Positions 32,231-43,323 of a DNA stretch of 64,000 nucleotides are shown piece after piece. The notes under the pieces were generated by a model. It had not been told where the DNA came from. It worked only from the letters and a program-made list of their open reading frames with translations, and ran no database searches. The position numbers and the translations under genes were made by a program. Position 1 is the first letter of the stretch. Each line of letters opens with the position of its first letter. Origin of the DNA: Datisca glomerata (Eukaryota > Streptophyta > Magnoliopsida > Cucurbitales > Datiscaceae); contig QANY01000011.1 of NCBI GenBank assembly GCA_003255025.1, positions 955,667 through 1,019,666 of the forward strand, read 5' to 3'.

Positions 32231-32470
32231 GGTTTTCTAAACCCAAAAGTTTCCAAAACCTCAAGTTTTCTTAAACCCTAAAGTTTTCAAACACTCCAAG
32301 TTTCCTAAACCATAAAATTTTCAAAGCCTCAACTTTCCTAAACCCTAAAGTTTCCAAAAACTCAAGCTTTCCTAAACCCTAAAGTTTCTAAAATCTTAAG
32401 GTTTCCTAACCCCTAAAGTTTCCAAAACCTTGAGGTTTCTTAATTCCTATGGTTCCCTAAACTATAATTA
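32231..32470 (+). repeat. 34-bp tandem repeat with telobox-like AAACCCTAAA, about 6-7 units
   Basis: Unit starts at about 32231, 32265, 32300, 32333, 32367, 32401 and 32435. The consensus is TTTCCTAAACCCTAAAG followed by TTTCCAAAACCTCAAG. Three or four units keep CCCTAAA, the plant telomere heptamer. Located between the PBS and gag of the copia element, followed by a GC-rich GGCGGC tract (32480-32570). Confidence 0.88.
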
Positions 32471-32849
32471 GGAAATCTACGGTGGCGAGCGGCGACGAAA
32501 AATGGTGGCATGGGGTAGCAGGAGACGGCACGGCGGCAGCGGTGGCGGCGAAAGGCTGCGATGGTGGCGAATGGCAGTGATAAACGATGACTTTTCTTGC
32601 GATAACGAATTTACATGGAATTTAAAGATAACTATTGCAAAAAATAAATTACATCAAATCCTACCCCTCAATTTCGACGTACATCAATTCTAAAATTGAA
32701 AATAAACATCTAAAGTCAATCGATCGTGATCCATTAATAAAACACATTCAAACATGCTTTGAATCTACCATATAAAAAATATATGCCAATATCACAACAT
32801 CCATTGATACATACGTCTAATTGCTAAATATACATAATCAAGAACTCAA

Positions 32850-32863
32850 GACTCTGATACTAA
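32850..32863 (-). other. Copia primer-binding site (tRNA-Met type)
   Basis: The minus strand reads TTAGTATCAGAGTC, two bases from the common plant copia PBS TGGTATCAGAGC that pairs with initiator tRNA-Met. It lies next to the inner end of the 5' LTR, which fixes the element's orientation. Confidence 0.75.
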
Positions 32864-32864
32864 T

Positions 32865-34629
32865 TGTTAAATCGCGTTTTAAAATTTTGTGGAAAAATAA
32901 TGAACCACGAAGGTTCGCGAGAGGAAAATAAAAAAAAATTCATATAAACTATTTAATCATATTAAATATAAAACCTTTTATAATCATGCATATTTAGAAG
33001 ATGTGGAAATAATATTATTCCTTTCTTGTATCGGATAAGTTCTGACTTGATGAAATCCTATTGATTGTCTTGCGTTCTTCATTCTTTGTTGAACTTGAAT
33101 CAATCTTCGCACCAACCCTCTAGATTTCGGCGGCAACAGGGAGTGGAGAGAGAAACTACTTTCTTTGCTCTATGTAATCATACATTGTGATCAGGGATGT
33201 TTCAACACACTTAAGGAGGTAACCCTAATGCCATCCCTTATTTAAAGATAACGGAATTTACACATATATCCATGTACTGTAAATTGTTAAAATCCTCCTC
33301 CCTTTACTGTAATTGTCGAAATTTTACATCTCCCTAGAGCCACTACTGTGTCCAAATTCATAAATCTAAATTGATAAATGAAATCGATCTTCATGAATTA
33401 ATTAGTTAATTTCTTTTATTTACTAATTATCCAATAATAGTTAATTAACTTAAACATTAATTTTTTCCCTTCACTACTTTAGTGACAACACCCTCACATA
33501 TGGGTTGAAGAAGTGTACCTTGGTCTAAGCACGTGTTTGGTCCAACTAGTATTGTTTCTTATTCATGTCCTTATGAGCTACTCCTGAGACCGAATCAACC
33601 CACATGAATAAAGCTATAGGATTCAAGTACTCGGTGAATTTATCTCCATAAATTTTTGGCCTACTTAATCCTGACATTGTGCGACTACACTATAGGTCCG
33701 ATGCAGAAACAACTCTCGATTCATGACCACTGCATTTTCTGTTGGTGTAAATAAACACTTTTTATTTCACGGTCCACAGAACATTTTGCTATGTTACTCT
33801 TCATGAATATCAGTAACAAGGTAGGGATGTAAAATTACTATTTTACCATTCTAGTTATTATTTCCTTAACTCACTTATTGACTGTGAGTAAAAAAGATAT
33901 AACAATGAATTGTCTCGCACAGTTCACCATGTCTTGTCTAATTATTCATTTCATTGAGTACATGGCCAGGTTTATTTATTCACACACCCATCAATAAAGT
34001 ATAATGTGATATTTTTACATTTTATAATCTCACCATGAATTTCATATATGAGAATCACGTAACTCCAATATAGTTAAATCACGATCCCAACAGCTAAGGT
34101 ATTATTCAGCAATTCAAAGTCACTCATTTGACGTATCAAAGACCGCAACTAACTAAGTCAAGTTTCGTATTCACCTCAGGATTAAGGTAATCGTGAAAAT
34201 ACCCTTTAAGGTGTAAACAATCATATTTAGAGCTAGATAAAGGGATTTGGTCTAAACTAATTTGTTATTGGTCTATTCAACATGTTCCATAACATGTCTA
34301 CGTCAATCATTATAGTTTCCATTCTCATTCCCCAAGATCGGCATCCTTTGGTTTAACCTAACAGTCGTAATCAGACTCGATTGCCCAGTTGATCCCAAGA
34401 CTACAAATAACTTTCTGAACTATTTCAGAAAAGTTTGTCTCGAAGATCCCTCAGTCTTTACTCTTCTTAAGTTGACAGTAGTTCTAGGACTTGAATAAAT
34501 TAAAAACACACTTTAATTAATATAAAAGCATTCATTACTTCATTAAATTCAGTAATACAAAATGTCTGAGAAATAATTAAATATTCATAAATAGTTATTA
34601 CACCCTACTTTATGAAAATAATTTCAACA
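32865..34629 (-). repeat. Copia 5' LTR, complete (about 1,765 bp)
   Basis: TG...CA ends on either strand (TGTTAAATCGCG at 32865, TTCAACA at 34629). It is the reference copy for the split LTR (26003-27388 and 29951-30455) and for the fragment 40161-40670. Confidence 0.8.
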
Positions 34630-34634
34630 CATAC

Positions 34635-35200
34635 ACCTCCACATTCCTCGATATTTGTTCTAAGAACACTTCATTCTCTAGCCTTTGATAGGTGGCCCCT
34701 GCATTTTTTGAACCCGAAGGGCATCACCGTATAACAATAAGTTCATCGACTTCTGATGAAGGAGGTTTAATCCTGGTCATGCTGGCTCATCAGGATTTGG
34801 TTGTATCCTGAATATATGTCCTTGAAACTAAGTAGATCATGTCCAGACGTGGAATCGACCAACTGGTCTATGCGTTGGGGAGGGAAGCAGTCTTTAGGAC
34901 ATGCTTTGTTCAAATCCGTGAAGTATATACAGACCCTCCACTTTCCATTCACTTTATTTACCAGCACGACATTAGCCAACCACTTCGGGTATTAGACGTC
35001 CTTGATAAATCTGGTGGAGAGAAATTTCTCCACTTTCGTAATAATGGTTTCGTCTCTTTTTGTGTTGACACTCCTCCTTTTATGCCTGACCGGCTTAAAC
35101 TTTGGGTCATCATTGAGGTGGTGGGTGATAACGCGCCGATCAATGTCGGGCATATCTTTGTGGGTCCATGCAAAGACGTCATAATTATCTCAGAGGAATT
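34635..35200 (-). pseudogene. Gypsy reverse transcriptase, N-terminal part
   Basis: The ORF 34767-34979 reads NVVLVNKVNGKWRVCIYFTD, LNKACPKDCF and LLSFKDIYSGYNQI (motif A region). Upstream on the minus strand, in another frame, DVFAWTHKDMPDIDRR matches the standard entry into gypsy RT. Toward 34635 the MPFGFKK block precedes the catalytic loop, where the frame meets the copia LTR. Confidence 0.85.
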
Positions 35201-35417
35201 TCGTGTGTTCCTCTTTCTACTCTAGGGTGAGCATCGATTCAATTTGGACTGTCTTATCTGGATGTTCTTACGAGAGCATTATCGGTTCTAACAGTTCGAC
35301 GAGCTCGCCTTATGGCTATTCTATAGGTGGTTCGTCAATCTCACAGGGTCACTTTCCCCCGATTCTCCATTCAGACTTTGGGGCGATTTCGATGTCTTCT
35401 GCACAGACAACACCAAC

Positions 35418-36058
35418 TGTTGATACCAAAAATCTGGGATGGGAACCTGCGCAACATAGACAAAGAACTCTAAGGTGAAGAGAACTGCGAGTGGTTTCCT
35501 CATCGACGAGCCTCCCATGCCAAGTCTATATCCTGGAGAAATTTTGGCAGAGTTTCCCTTAGGAGAGAATTTCTTACCTTGTATCGTTTGTAATGAAGTA
35601 TTTATAGCTAAAGCATCAGGAGAGGATGTGACGAGCTGGGAGTGGCATTTAATGCCTTTTTCTCGTAAGTTGACATAAAGGTGGGTGCATGTCATTTTAC
35701 CTTTACCATGCCGAATGTGGTGAATGTGACTGTTTTGTCACTGATTTGATGTTTCATCATGGTGACTGAAGTCGATCGGCGCTTTGTTGCGAGGGAGAAA
35801 ACGCCATGTGGAATGCTACTTTCGGTGAATAATGATGCCTAGTAAAGGACTAGGTGACCCCATGTGTCGGATCCCCTCCTCGAGGCTCTTTAGCTTATGA
35901 TAGTCAGTGTCGTCGAGATCCATGAATACCGACCTGACCAGGTCAGTTCCCCCTACCCGTTCGGAGCTCAGTTCTTCAATCAATTTTCCTAGAGTAAAAT
36001 TGGGGCCTGACCTACAGCGTGGTGTCGCGGCATTCGTAATCCAGGAATAACCATAACA
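35418..36058 (-). repeat. 5' LTR of the gypsy element
   Basis: On the minus strand it starts TGTTATGGTTATTCC (36058) and ends at 35418, giving TG...CA ends and about 641 bp. It carries a TATA box (CTATAAATAC, near 35610 on the minus strand) in a suitable place. Just inside, 35395-35417 resembles the TTGGCGCCGTCTGTGGG primer-binding/leader motif of gypsy elements, degraded. It abuts CACTA transposase sequence at 36060. Confidence 0.6.
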
Positions 36059-36075
36059 CAAGAGATATGAACTCT

Positions 36076-37810
36076 ATTTCTTCACAAGAAACGTAAGTAC
36101 TTGAGGATTACTTTGAAAAATTGGATGGTGGGAATAATTATCAACAATCCCATGATATCGGATTTGACTCAAAAGCTCAAGATTTTTATGATTCAATTAG
36201 AGATAATAATCAATCAGTATATCGTGGATGTAAAAAGTATTCAAAGCTATCATTTATAGTGCATTTACATCATATTAAATATCTCTATGAATTGTGTGAT
36301 AAATCATTGATCGTGCTTCTACATTTATTGTATGATTCTTTTCTCTGGGTATGAGAAAATATGTCCTATAGACTGCATGTTGAATTGAAAAAATAATGTT
36401 GAATAACAATCATATAAAATATGTGGTACTTCAGGGTGGCTCAACATGAGAATGATATTGTTTTTATCAAGAACTCATAGAAAAGAGAAAGCAAGCAAAA
36501 TACTAGCTAAGGTGTTGCATCATTTTCATGTGAATGATATTGTTTTTATCAAGAACTCATAGAAAAGAGAAAGTAAGCAAAATACTAGCTAAGGTGTTGC
36601 ATCATTTTCATGTGAAAATAATATTGAGAATGTTGTATGTCATAAAACTGTAAAACGTATGAGATAGAATCATGATGAATGCACTCAAGATGGTGTGTTA
36701 ACACATTCTACAGGCTCATATGCATGGAAATCATTTGACATTGATAATGCTAGGCTTTAAGTTACTACTTACGGGTTTAACCCATATGAAAATATGAGTA
36801 CTAGTCATAACACATGACATGTACTTTTAAATTCATACAATTTACCATCATGGATGTACATGAAGCAACCGAATTTCATTTTTTTAATAATCATTCCTAG
36901 ACCCAAACTTCCTGGCAACAATATTAATGTGTATTTAAAACCATCAATTGAAGAGCTAATAGTGATTTAAATTTAGTACACTGTAATATTTATGAGACAT
37001 CAAGAAAATTAATGTTTAAGATATCTACATCATTGTTGTGGACTATTAGTGATTTTTCTGGACTTGCTAATTTATTTAGATGGAATTGACATTCAAAGCT
37101 TACTTGTAGAGAGTTTGAGGTTAAAAAAGGTTAGAATTTCGTAGACATCAACCTTCGTAAAATAAACACGGCCATAGTTTCATGAAAAGTTTCATGAATG
37201 GTTCCAATATGACGTATGTTCATATATACTTTAAATTTTTAGTTTCAATAATCAAATGTAAATATCCTAACACGTGCTACAAAATAATAGGTTGGACAAA
37301 GAGAAGATGTCTCAAAAGAAATTAAGTGGCTTCCTCTGGTCCAAATATGATAGTGAAGAATTATTCAGGATATAAGATAAATGGTTTCATATTTCTCACT
37401 ATAGAAAATGATATGACCACTTAAGTCAAGAAATCATGGAGTTAGTGTGGCAGCTAAGACAATAAGTTATGTAAGCATGATGGATATGAATCTTATAAAA
37501 GGGAAGTCATGTATTACAACATACTAAAAGATATCATTTAGCTCAACTACTATAGAAAATTTAAGGTGGTTTTGTTTAAATGTGATGGGAGTAATCCAAA
37601 CAATGGGAGAAAGAAAGACCAATGTGGTTTCACCCTTGTGAACCTTTCTCGCCTGATTCATACCCGTGAACAGTTGAATTATGAGCCTTTTATTTTCACA
37701 ATCAAACGTGTATAGTGTATTATGTATATGTTCCCAAAGAAAAAGAGTGTCGTGTGGTTGTTCATACAAAACCTAGAGATTCATTTGATATGGGGGAGCC
37801 ATACATCGTT
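36076..37810 (+). pseudogene. TNP2-like transposase, copy A (core deleted) with DUF4216-like end
   Basis: 36121-36354 matches the TNP2 N-terminus (SKAQDFYDSIRDNNQSVYRG, then CKKYSKLSFIVHLHHIKYLY). Near 36838-36960 the frame reads YNLPSWMYMKQPNF, then IIIPRPKLPGNNINVYLKP, a hallmark TNP2 block. At about 37095 the text jumps from WTISDF-type sequence to the post-core region, so about 1.24 kb of core found in copy B is missing. The DUF4216 part is recognisable at 37555-37810 (FKVVLFKCDG, NLSRLIHTREQL, YYVYVPKEKECRVVVHTKPR). TNP2 cuts and moves CACTA elements. Many stops. Confidence 0.85.
36451..36614 (+). repeat. 82-bp tandem duplication in copy A
   Basis: The unit AATGATATTGTTTTTATCAA... at 36451-36532 is repeated at 36533-36614. 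Copy B has a single unit, so the duplication arose after the copies separated. Confidence 0.9.
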
Positions 37811-38129
37811 AATGACACAGAAGTATATTTTAGAAACGAGCAACACAATGAACATAACTTTAAAGACATGTTTGATGATAACCAAGAAGATGTGGATCTA
37901 GTTAGACCAAATGCTGGTGGTGAGGGTATTCATAAAAATTTAGGAATACCTGATGAAGGTAATGAACAATCTAGTGATGTTACTTTCAGTCATAACAATA
38001 TGAGTGATGATGACCCAATTTGATCAAGTTATTTTGGGTAAAATTTATTTATTTATTTGAAGTTTTTATAGTTTTACATATTGATACACCGAACAACGAT
38101 TAATGTATTCTTATTTTTTTTTTCTTTAT

Positions 38130-38846
38130 AAGTATTTATCATGTCTCGTTCAAAACATCAAAACTTAGTGATCCACAGAGTTTATCTATCGACATATGAG
38201 TGTCTACATGATCGAATCCAGATTTGGAGGATAACGTAGAATTGGAAGGTGTGTGTGTGTGTGTATGTTTTATGATTTAATTAAAACTATCGCATTGCTT
38301 ATATTAGGAAATATAAATATTTTGGTACATATGAAGTTTCTATAGCAAAGAGGCGGGGAAGAAGCTTATGAAAGATATATGAAATTTGCGTGAGGGAAAG
38401 AAAAATAGTGGAGTTTAATCATGACTATCAATATGCTGGGGATGGATCAACGGTTTTTACAAGTTTCTTAGGTACTCTTGTGAAAAGTTACACATTTTTT
38501 CTATTTCACTTTACAAATTAGAGAAAATGTCTAGTCCTACAAGGACGAAGTATGGGAAATTGTTAAGGTATTTTTTTCTTAGTTTGTCATGAATTAGTAT
38601 TTGGTCATAATATTGATTGTTGGTAGTCAAAATATGATGTTGATGATGTTGCTTACAAGACTACGATGGATAAGCTCCATAAGCAATGGAGAGGTGAAAA
38701 AATTGCGTTTAAGAAAAAGTATGAGGTAAAATATATGACCCTAAAAGAATGTCTATCTCATAAGCCTCCTCGAATGTGTAGGAATTCATGGACCAATCTT
38801 GTCCACTTTTCTTACTCTACAGAGGAAATGGTAATAGTTATATTGT
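38130..38846 (+). pseudogene. CACTA second ORF (Transposase_24-like), part 1, copy A
   Basis: Scattered text includes DVAYKTTMDKLHKQWRGEK, then KECLSHKPPRM and SWTNLVHFSYSTEEM (38666-38846). This resembles the TNPA-like or Transposase_24 product of CACTA elements, which binds subterminal repeats. The frame ends at the LTR start (38847). Confidence 0.5.
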
Positions 38847-39229
38847 TGTGTGAAATGTGTCTCTACGCAAGTGCATGTATCATTAACAAATAATAAAGTG
38901 ATAAGTGAGTGTCGAACTCCATAGAGAATAGGGAATACACAGTATTTAAATGACCAAAACAGAGGTAATTCGTAAGAAAAGGCAGCAGCAAATTGTTTGA
39001 GTGATTTTGACTAAATCTAAAGTGTAAAGTGCACAAAAAAAAGCTAAAGTGTACAGACAATCACACAGGTAAATGTTACTAAAAATTATGAGATATTCAA
39101 TATGAAAGATGGGCTAGCATAGTCAAATCCTTTATCATTTACTTTATCGATGTTAATCCTTCTTTTATTGCTACAACATCTCAAGAACATAACATTCGCT
39201 CAATATGAATTGAATTGTAACATTATTCA
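38847..39229 (-). repeat. Solo LTR of the Athila-type family in CACTA copy A (internally deleted)
   Basis: TGTGTGAAATGTGTCTCTAC at its start matches 48939 on. It is collinear for about 370 bp, then jumps to the LTR/CACTA right border (ATTATTCACTAAGTAATAC). The complete LTR is about 1.47 kb. Strand refers to the element's orientation. Confidence 0.8.
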
Positions 39230-40010
39230 CTAAGTAATACATTTTAAGTTAAATATGAATTGAATTGTGATATTTGACCTTTTTATGATAGATAGTAGTT
39301 TGAAAAATAAGAGAAACCAAAGTAAACAAAAAATGTTGCATACGTGAGGTCATACAAGTATAGCGCAAATATCATATCAAATGATAATTAATGGTTATTT
39401 TTGTGACAACGTTCACTTAATTTATAAATTAAATTCATGTTCATTATTTTGGTGTAGCAAAAAAAGATTGGGAAATAACCTGATCATGAATAATTATTCG
39501 CAATCATTCATAAGTATAAAGATTTGACTTTTATTGATCCAGAATCTGAAGCTGCGGCTATAAGTGACTGTTACATTAAAATTTCCAATTATTATTGTTC
39601 CCATCAATTTATGTTCCTTATTACATTAAAGTTATTACGTGAAGTATAATTCTAAGTACTGTGATTTATGTTTTATATTATAGAAATCTATGCAAGAGCG
39701 CATCGATCATTATGAAGATATTTGACGAACAACATTTTTTCATAATTAATAAGAAAGGAGCATCTCAGACATGTATGAAGGCTTGGATTAGACCATACTC
39801 TGTTAAAGTTATTGTCACATTTCTCAAGTGGATATTACAGTGGTGCTTCTAGCTCTCAACTGATCGAAGAAAACACACAGTTACGATCGAGAGTCTCTAT
39901 ATTGGAGTCTAACCACACGAAGATGTCATTTCAAGTAACATTTTTGCTTGAGGTATTTAACAAGCTGAAAGGCGTACATGAAGAAAACAACTCTGCTTAA
40001 GTGCTGCCAG
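39230..40010 (+). pseudogene. CACTA second ORF, part 2, copy A
   Basis: KYKDLTFIDPESEAAA (about 39510-39560) and SQLIEENTQLRSRVSILESN (39848-39907), followed by FLLEVFNKLK, suggest a short coiled-coil C-terminus as in Transposase_24-type proteins. The same text, with different substitutions, is in copy B at 54085-54590. Confidence 0.55.
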
Positions 40011-40160
40011 AGTAACTAGGTAATACTTTTGTTTTCCTTAAGCTTTGTTTGGTTATGATTCACTTCTTAAATAGTTTCATCTTTTTCCTTGCCAAGAATT
40101 TGAAGCAGGCGTGATATTGGTTGTTTTGTTTAAACACTTTAAAATTCAGTCTTATTTTTT

Positions 40161-40670
40161 GAACTCACTCATTTGACATATCAAAGATTGAAACTAACTA
40201 AGTCAAGCTACGTATTCAATTCAGGATTAAGGTAATTACAACAATATCTTAAGGTGTAACAATTATATTTAGAACTAGGTAAATGGTTTTGAGCTCTAAA
40301 CTAATTTGTTACCGGTCTATTCAACATGTTCATAACATGTCTAGGTTAACTGTTTGAGTCTCCACTCCAATGCCCCAAGATCGGCATCCATTGGTTCACC
40401 TAACAGTCGTAATCGGATTCAATTTCCCAATCGATCCTCGGACTGCGAATATCATTCTGAACTTTTTCAGAAGAGTTCATCTGGAGACGCCTCTGTCTTC
40501 ACTCTTCGTTCGTTGATGAAAATTCTAGGACTTGAGTAATTTATAAACACACTTTATTTTAAAATAAAACTTTCAATTTATTCATAAAAATTCAATAATA
40601 CTAATGTCTGAGAAATAATTAAATACAAATAAATAGTAAATACACGCTACTTTATCGACATATTTCAACA
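40161..40670 (-). repeat. Copia LTR fragment (U3 side)
   Basis: Matches 34629 down to about 34118 of the copia 5' LTR (CTCACTCATTTGACATATCA; CAACATGTTC-ATAACATGTCTA; GTCTGAGAAATAATTAAATA). The outer LTR end is intact at 40670 (TTCAACA); the inner side is cut where CACTA copy A stops. Confidence 0.85.
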
Positions 40671-41949
40671 TTATCAACATGCTGACTTTAGACATAGGCT
40701 AATTCCCTAAAGTGAGAGTGTGCTATGAGTAGAGCCACTACTTCATAATGCAAATGATAGTTTAATTCCAAGGTTATTGGCTCAAAGTTCTCTAATTTAA
40801 GTAATCCTGACTCCATTAAGCACATCATGCTTTAACAATACAACATAGAAGGGGATAAATAATTATCATTAAGCACAAAGGGAATTTAACAACTGCACTG
40901 CAATCCTTAATAACTTGGCTTCCCTTTTTTTAAAGTAAAGGATTAAAATCCCTGTCATGTTATTCTACCTTTTTACGTGAATACCAATATTGGTGATGAA
41001 AGCACACGGTTACTCAACGACAAAATCAACAAGGTTGCTACTTAAATTTTACGCATTGAATTGCTATAGCAAGCTCATATCCCAGGCTTCCTTTTTATGC
41101 GAATGACAACACTTTTGGCGAAAGCACCCCGATTACTAAGCAGCTTTATACACATTTCCAATACACAGCATTTTCAATTTCCCTCCCCCAAACTTATTTT
41201 CTTCTAATAGCATACTGACTCTAGTGGAATAGGGTATCTAATTAGAGCCTTAAACCTCACTTGGGCTCAAAGTATCCTAAGCTTCCCAAGGTAACCAACT
41301 ATCCTCCTAAGTGCGAAAAAATTGGCGTACTAGCCTATTCATCCTAAGTTCAGCATATTACATTAGTTTTTGTTAAGTTCTGAAAACTAACAGAACAGTC
41401 AGCAAGCAAAAATATAACTTGCAAGGAAAAACATAAACAACTAAACAGAAAAAATTAACAACCAAACTAAAATTGAACATCATCAAAGAAAGGAAGGGCT
41501 ACTCCCTCTCCTAAATTTAAACCAGGCAGTGCCCTCGCTGCCAATAAAATTTATCCAGAATAAAGTTTTTAATAACCGGCCAAAGTAATGTTGTTAAAAT
41601 AAAAAGGGAAGAGAAAGGAACTCCCATTGCTGCTATAGCATGGTTGCTGCAGCATTCCAGCATCTCTTACTACTTAGAGGTGCTTCGCAGGCTACCCCTC
41701 TTTTTAGAGGCTGCCTTTAGGGCTGAAAAATTCTTCTTCACTGACTTTATCTCTTCTTACAGTTGATCATCTAACTCCTGGTCCTGTACATCAATTTTTT
41801 GCTTCGTCTTTAAACTCTTGGTGCAGTAGATGCCTTTTCTCCAAGGCTCTACTCTTTTCTCCAGATGCTGCAGTAGATTCTATTTTCTTGACTATCTTGG
41901 CCTCGGCGCTGGTGTGACAACTTTCTCTTGCCCTTGTCTTTGCGCTTCT
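40671..41949 (-). other. Non-coding 3' region of the Athila element
   Basis: No ORF. Text such as GTAACCGTG- and AGCACCCCGATTAC-type direct repeats at about 40985-41145 occurs twice (CGAATGACAACAC-TTTTGGCGAAAGCAC versus ATACCAATATTGGTGATGAAAGCAC), as in the long 3' leader of Athila elements. Confidence 0.4.
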
Positions 41950-43173
41950 TAGGTTCAGGCTTTCAGTGGTGGTGGTGGTGTGGCCTCCACCTCCTCTTCA
42001 GCACTTTCTTCTTCATCAACATCCTCCTCTTTCTCACTGTCAGCTACTCCTTTTTCTCTCTATGATTCCTTCTCCCCCATTTTTTCAACTTCTTCTTGCA
42101 GTTGCTCCTCAGCCTCTACTATCTCTTCATCATTTCCTTTCTCAGATTCTTCAACTGCACACTCTCCTTCTCTACTGCTACTTCTACTACCATCTCTTCC
42201 AACTCTTCATTTGACCTTACCTCTTCGTCTTGCTCTTCCTCTACCTCTTTGCTTGCGTCCACTTCTTGCTTTTCTTCTTCCTCTTCCTCTTTTCCTTCAT
42301 CCTTCTAGAGCCAAGAAGGTTTCAGGGAAGGAAGGGAATGGCATGGAGGGCTTTGAAAATTTCTTTTGTAGACACTTCCTTAATGTCAAATCTCTGTGTG
42401 GCATGTATTCCCAATAGACTTTCTATTGCATCTCCAGATGCTGCAGCAGACTGGTTAACCACTTTTGGACCAGTGCTTGACTTTTTGGCTTCCTTATAAA
42501 GAATGCACATCATCAAATACATATCAGTGGTGTCTGATTCTTATGAAGGGGTACCCAGGAAACGGGAAGAGGATGCTCCAGCAGCAGACCCACTTGGACC
42601 TTTGTCTTTTTCGGCCGCAAACTTTTGAATAGCATACAAATTTATGGGCACTCTATTAACTAGCTTTTCCTAATTCTCCATGCAGGGCACATCATTAGCA
42701 ATACATAATTTTGATATAAGGCAAGGGAAAAATAAACACACAACTTTCTTAGGAATAGCAATCTTGAGTTCTCTCAACAAAATCTTACCAACATTTATGG
42801 TCTTACCAGAAAGGATTGAATGGAGTAAAATAAGCCTATCTTGAGTCACGGTTTGGATGTGGGTTGTGGGGATTAGAGCATGACGAAGGAAATGATACCA
42901 GACCTTAGCTCTAGGGGTTATAGCAGTCCTTAAAAAAGTCTTAGCTCCTTCGCTTAAGTTGTTATGCCATTTGGTACTAGGCACAGTAAGGTCTTTCAAC
43001 ATGCTCTCCAAAACAGAGTCAGTAATATTTGCAGCAATGATAGAATACTCATCTTCAAAATCAGCTAAATCAAAAACACCATTATGTTGCGCAGACGTTA
43101 CAGCAATTTCTTTACCTCGCAGACTTACTTTTGATTTGTTTGGGTCATAGTTCGCATAGAATTCCCTCACCAA
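41950..43173 (-). pseudogene. Athila env-like ORF (putative plant transposon protein, Transposase_32)
   Basis: The intact part, 43173-42670, gives 167 residues: VREFYANYDPNKSKVSLRGK, then ITPRAKVWYHFLRHALIPTT, then LILLHSILSGKTINVGKILL. This is the pattern of the Transposase_32 domain found in the 3' ORF of Athila-type elements. Downstream a second frame (42522-42322) is followed by a Glu-rich acidic tail, whose complement appears as a Ser/Leu-rich CT tract at 41980-42300. The role of this ORF in Athila is not established, and no transmembrane segment is obvious here. Confidence 0.75.
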
Positions 43174-43323
43174 AGGGACAAGAATGGTCTCGTTATGATC
43201 ATAAAGTTTCTACCACTTTCTCTATTGGATGATTTCAGCTATGTCCTTCGGCAGCCCCAGAGTTGGTCAAGTCCAAATCAGGATCCTTTCTCCTCATAGA
43301 AAAATAAACGATGTTTTTTATTT

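Larger units (their letters stand above)
26003..34629 (-). mobile_element. Ty1/copia element (minus strand), nested in gypsy RT and internally rearranged
   Basis: The borders are TGTTGG (26003) and TTCAACA (34629), i.e. TG...CA. The flanks GATAC (25998-26002) and CATAC (34630-34634) form a 5-bp target duplication with one mismatch. The intact 5' LTR is 32865-34629, with a tRNA-Met-type PBS at 32850-32863. The other LTR is split: 26003-27388 in place, and its remaining part inverted at 29951-30455. Integrase, RT and RNase H are on the plus strand, whereas gag and the pre-integrase domain remain on the minus strand. Confidence 0.8.
23816..36058 (-). mobile_element. Ty3/gypsy element (minus strand), internally deleted, split by a copia insertion
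   Basis: Reading on the minus strand: 5' LTR (36058-35418), a PBS-like site, N-terminal RT part (about 35200-34635), then a copia element inserted at 34629-26003, then the rest of RT, RNase H and integrase (26002-23960). Only about 200 bp lies between the PBS and the pol text, so gag and protease have been lost. A 3' LTR matching 35418-36058 was not found at the left, and the left limit is uncertain. Pol motifs (DLNKACPKD, FGVGLGKFLAF) fit the Tat-like group of plant gypsy elements. Confidence 0.75.
36076..40160 (+). mobile_element. CACTA (En/Spm-type) element, copy A, truncated
   Basis: Carries TNP2-type transposase text (36076-37810) and a second-ORF region (38130-40010), both plus strand. 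It lacks the transposase core present in copy B and is interrupted by an LTR at 38847-39229. The left end is cut by the gypsy LTR at 36058. The right end is cut at 40160 by a copia LTR fragment, where copy B continues. No terminal CACTA sequence is present. Confidence 0.75.

Noticed and set aside
32502..32693. Plus-strand ORF beginning with Gly/Arg-rich sequence
   Set aside because: It arises from the GC-rich GGCGGC tract in the copia leader and runs against the element's coding strand.
41966..42417. Plus-strand Ser- and Leu-rich ORFs
   Set aside because: They are the complement of the acidic Glu-rich tail of the minus-strand env-like ORF.
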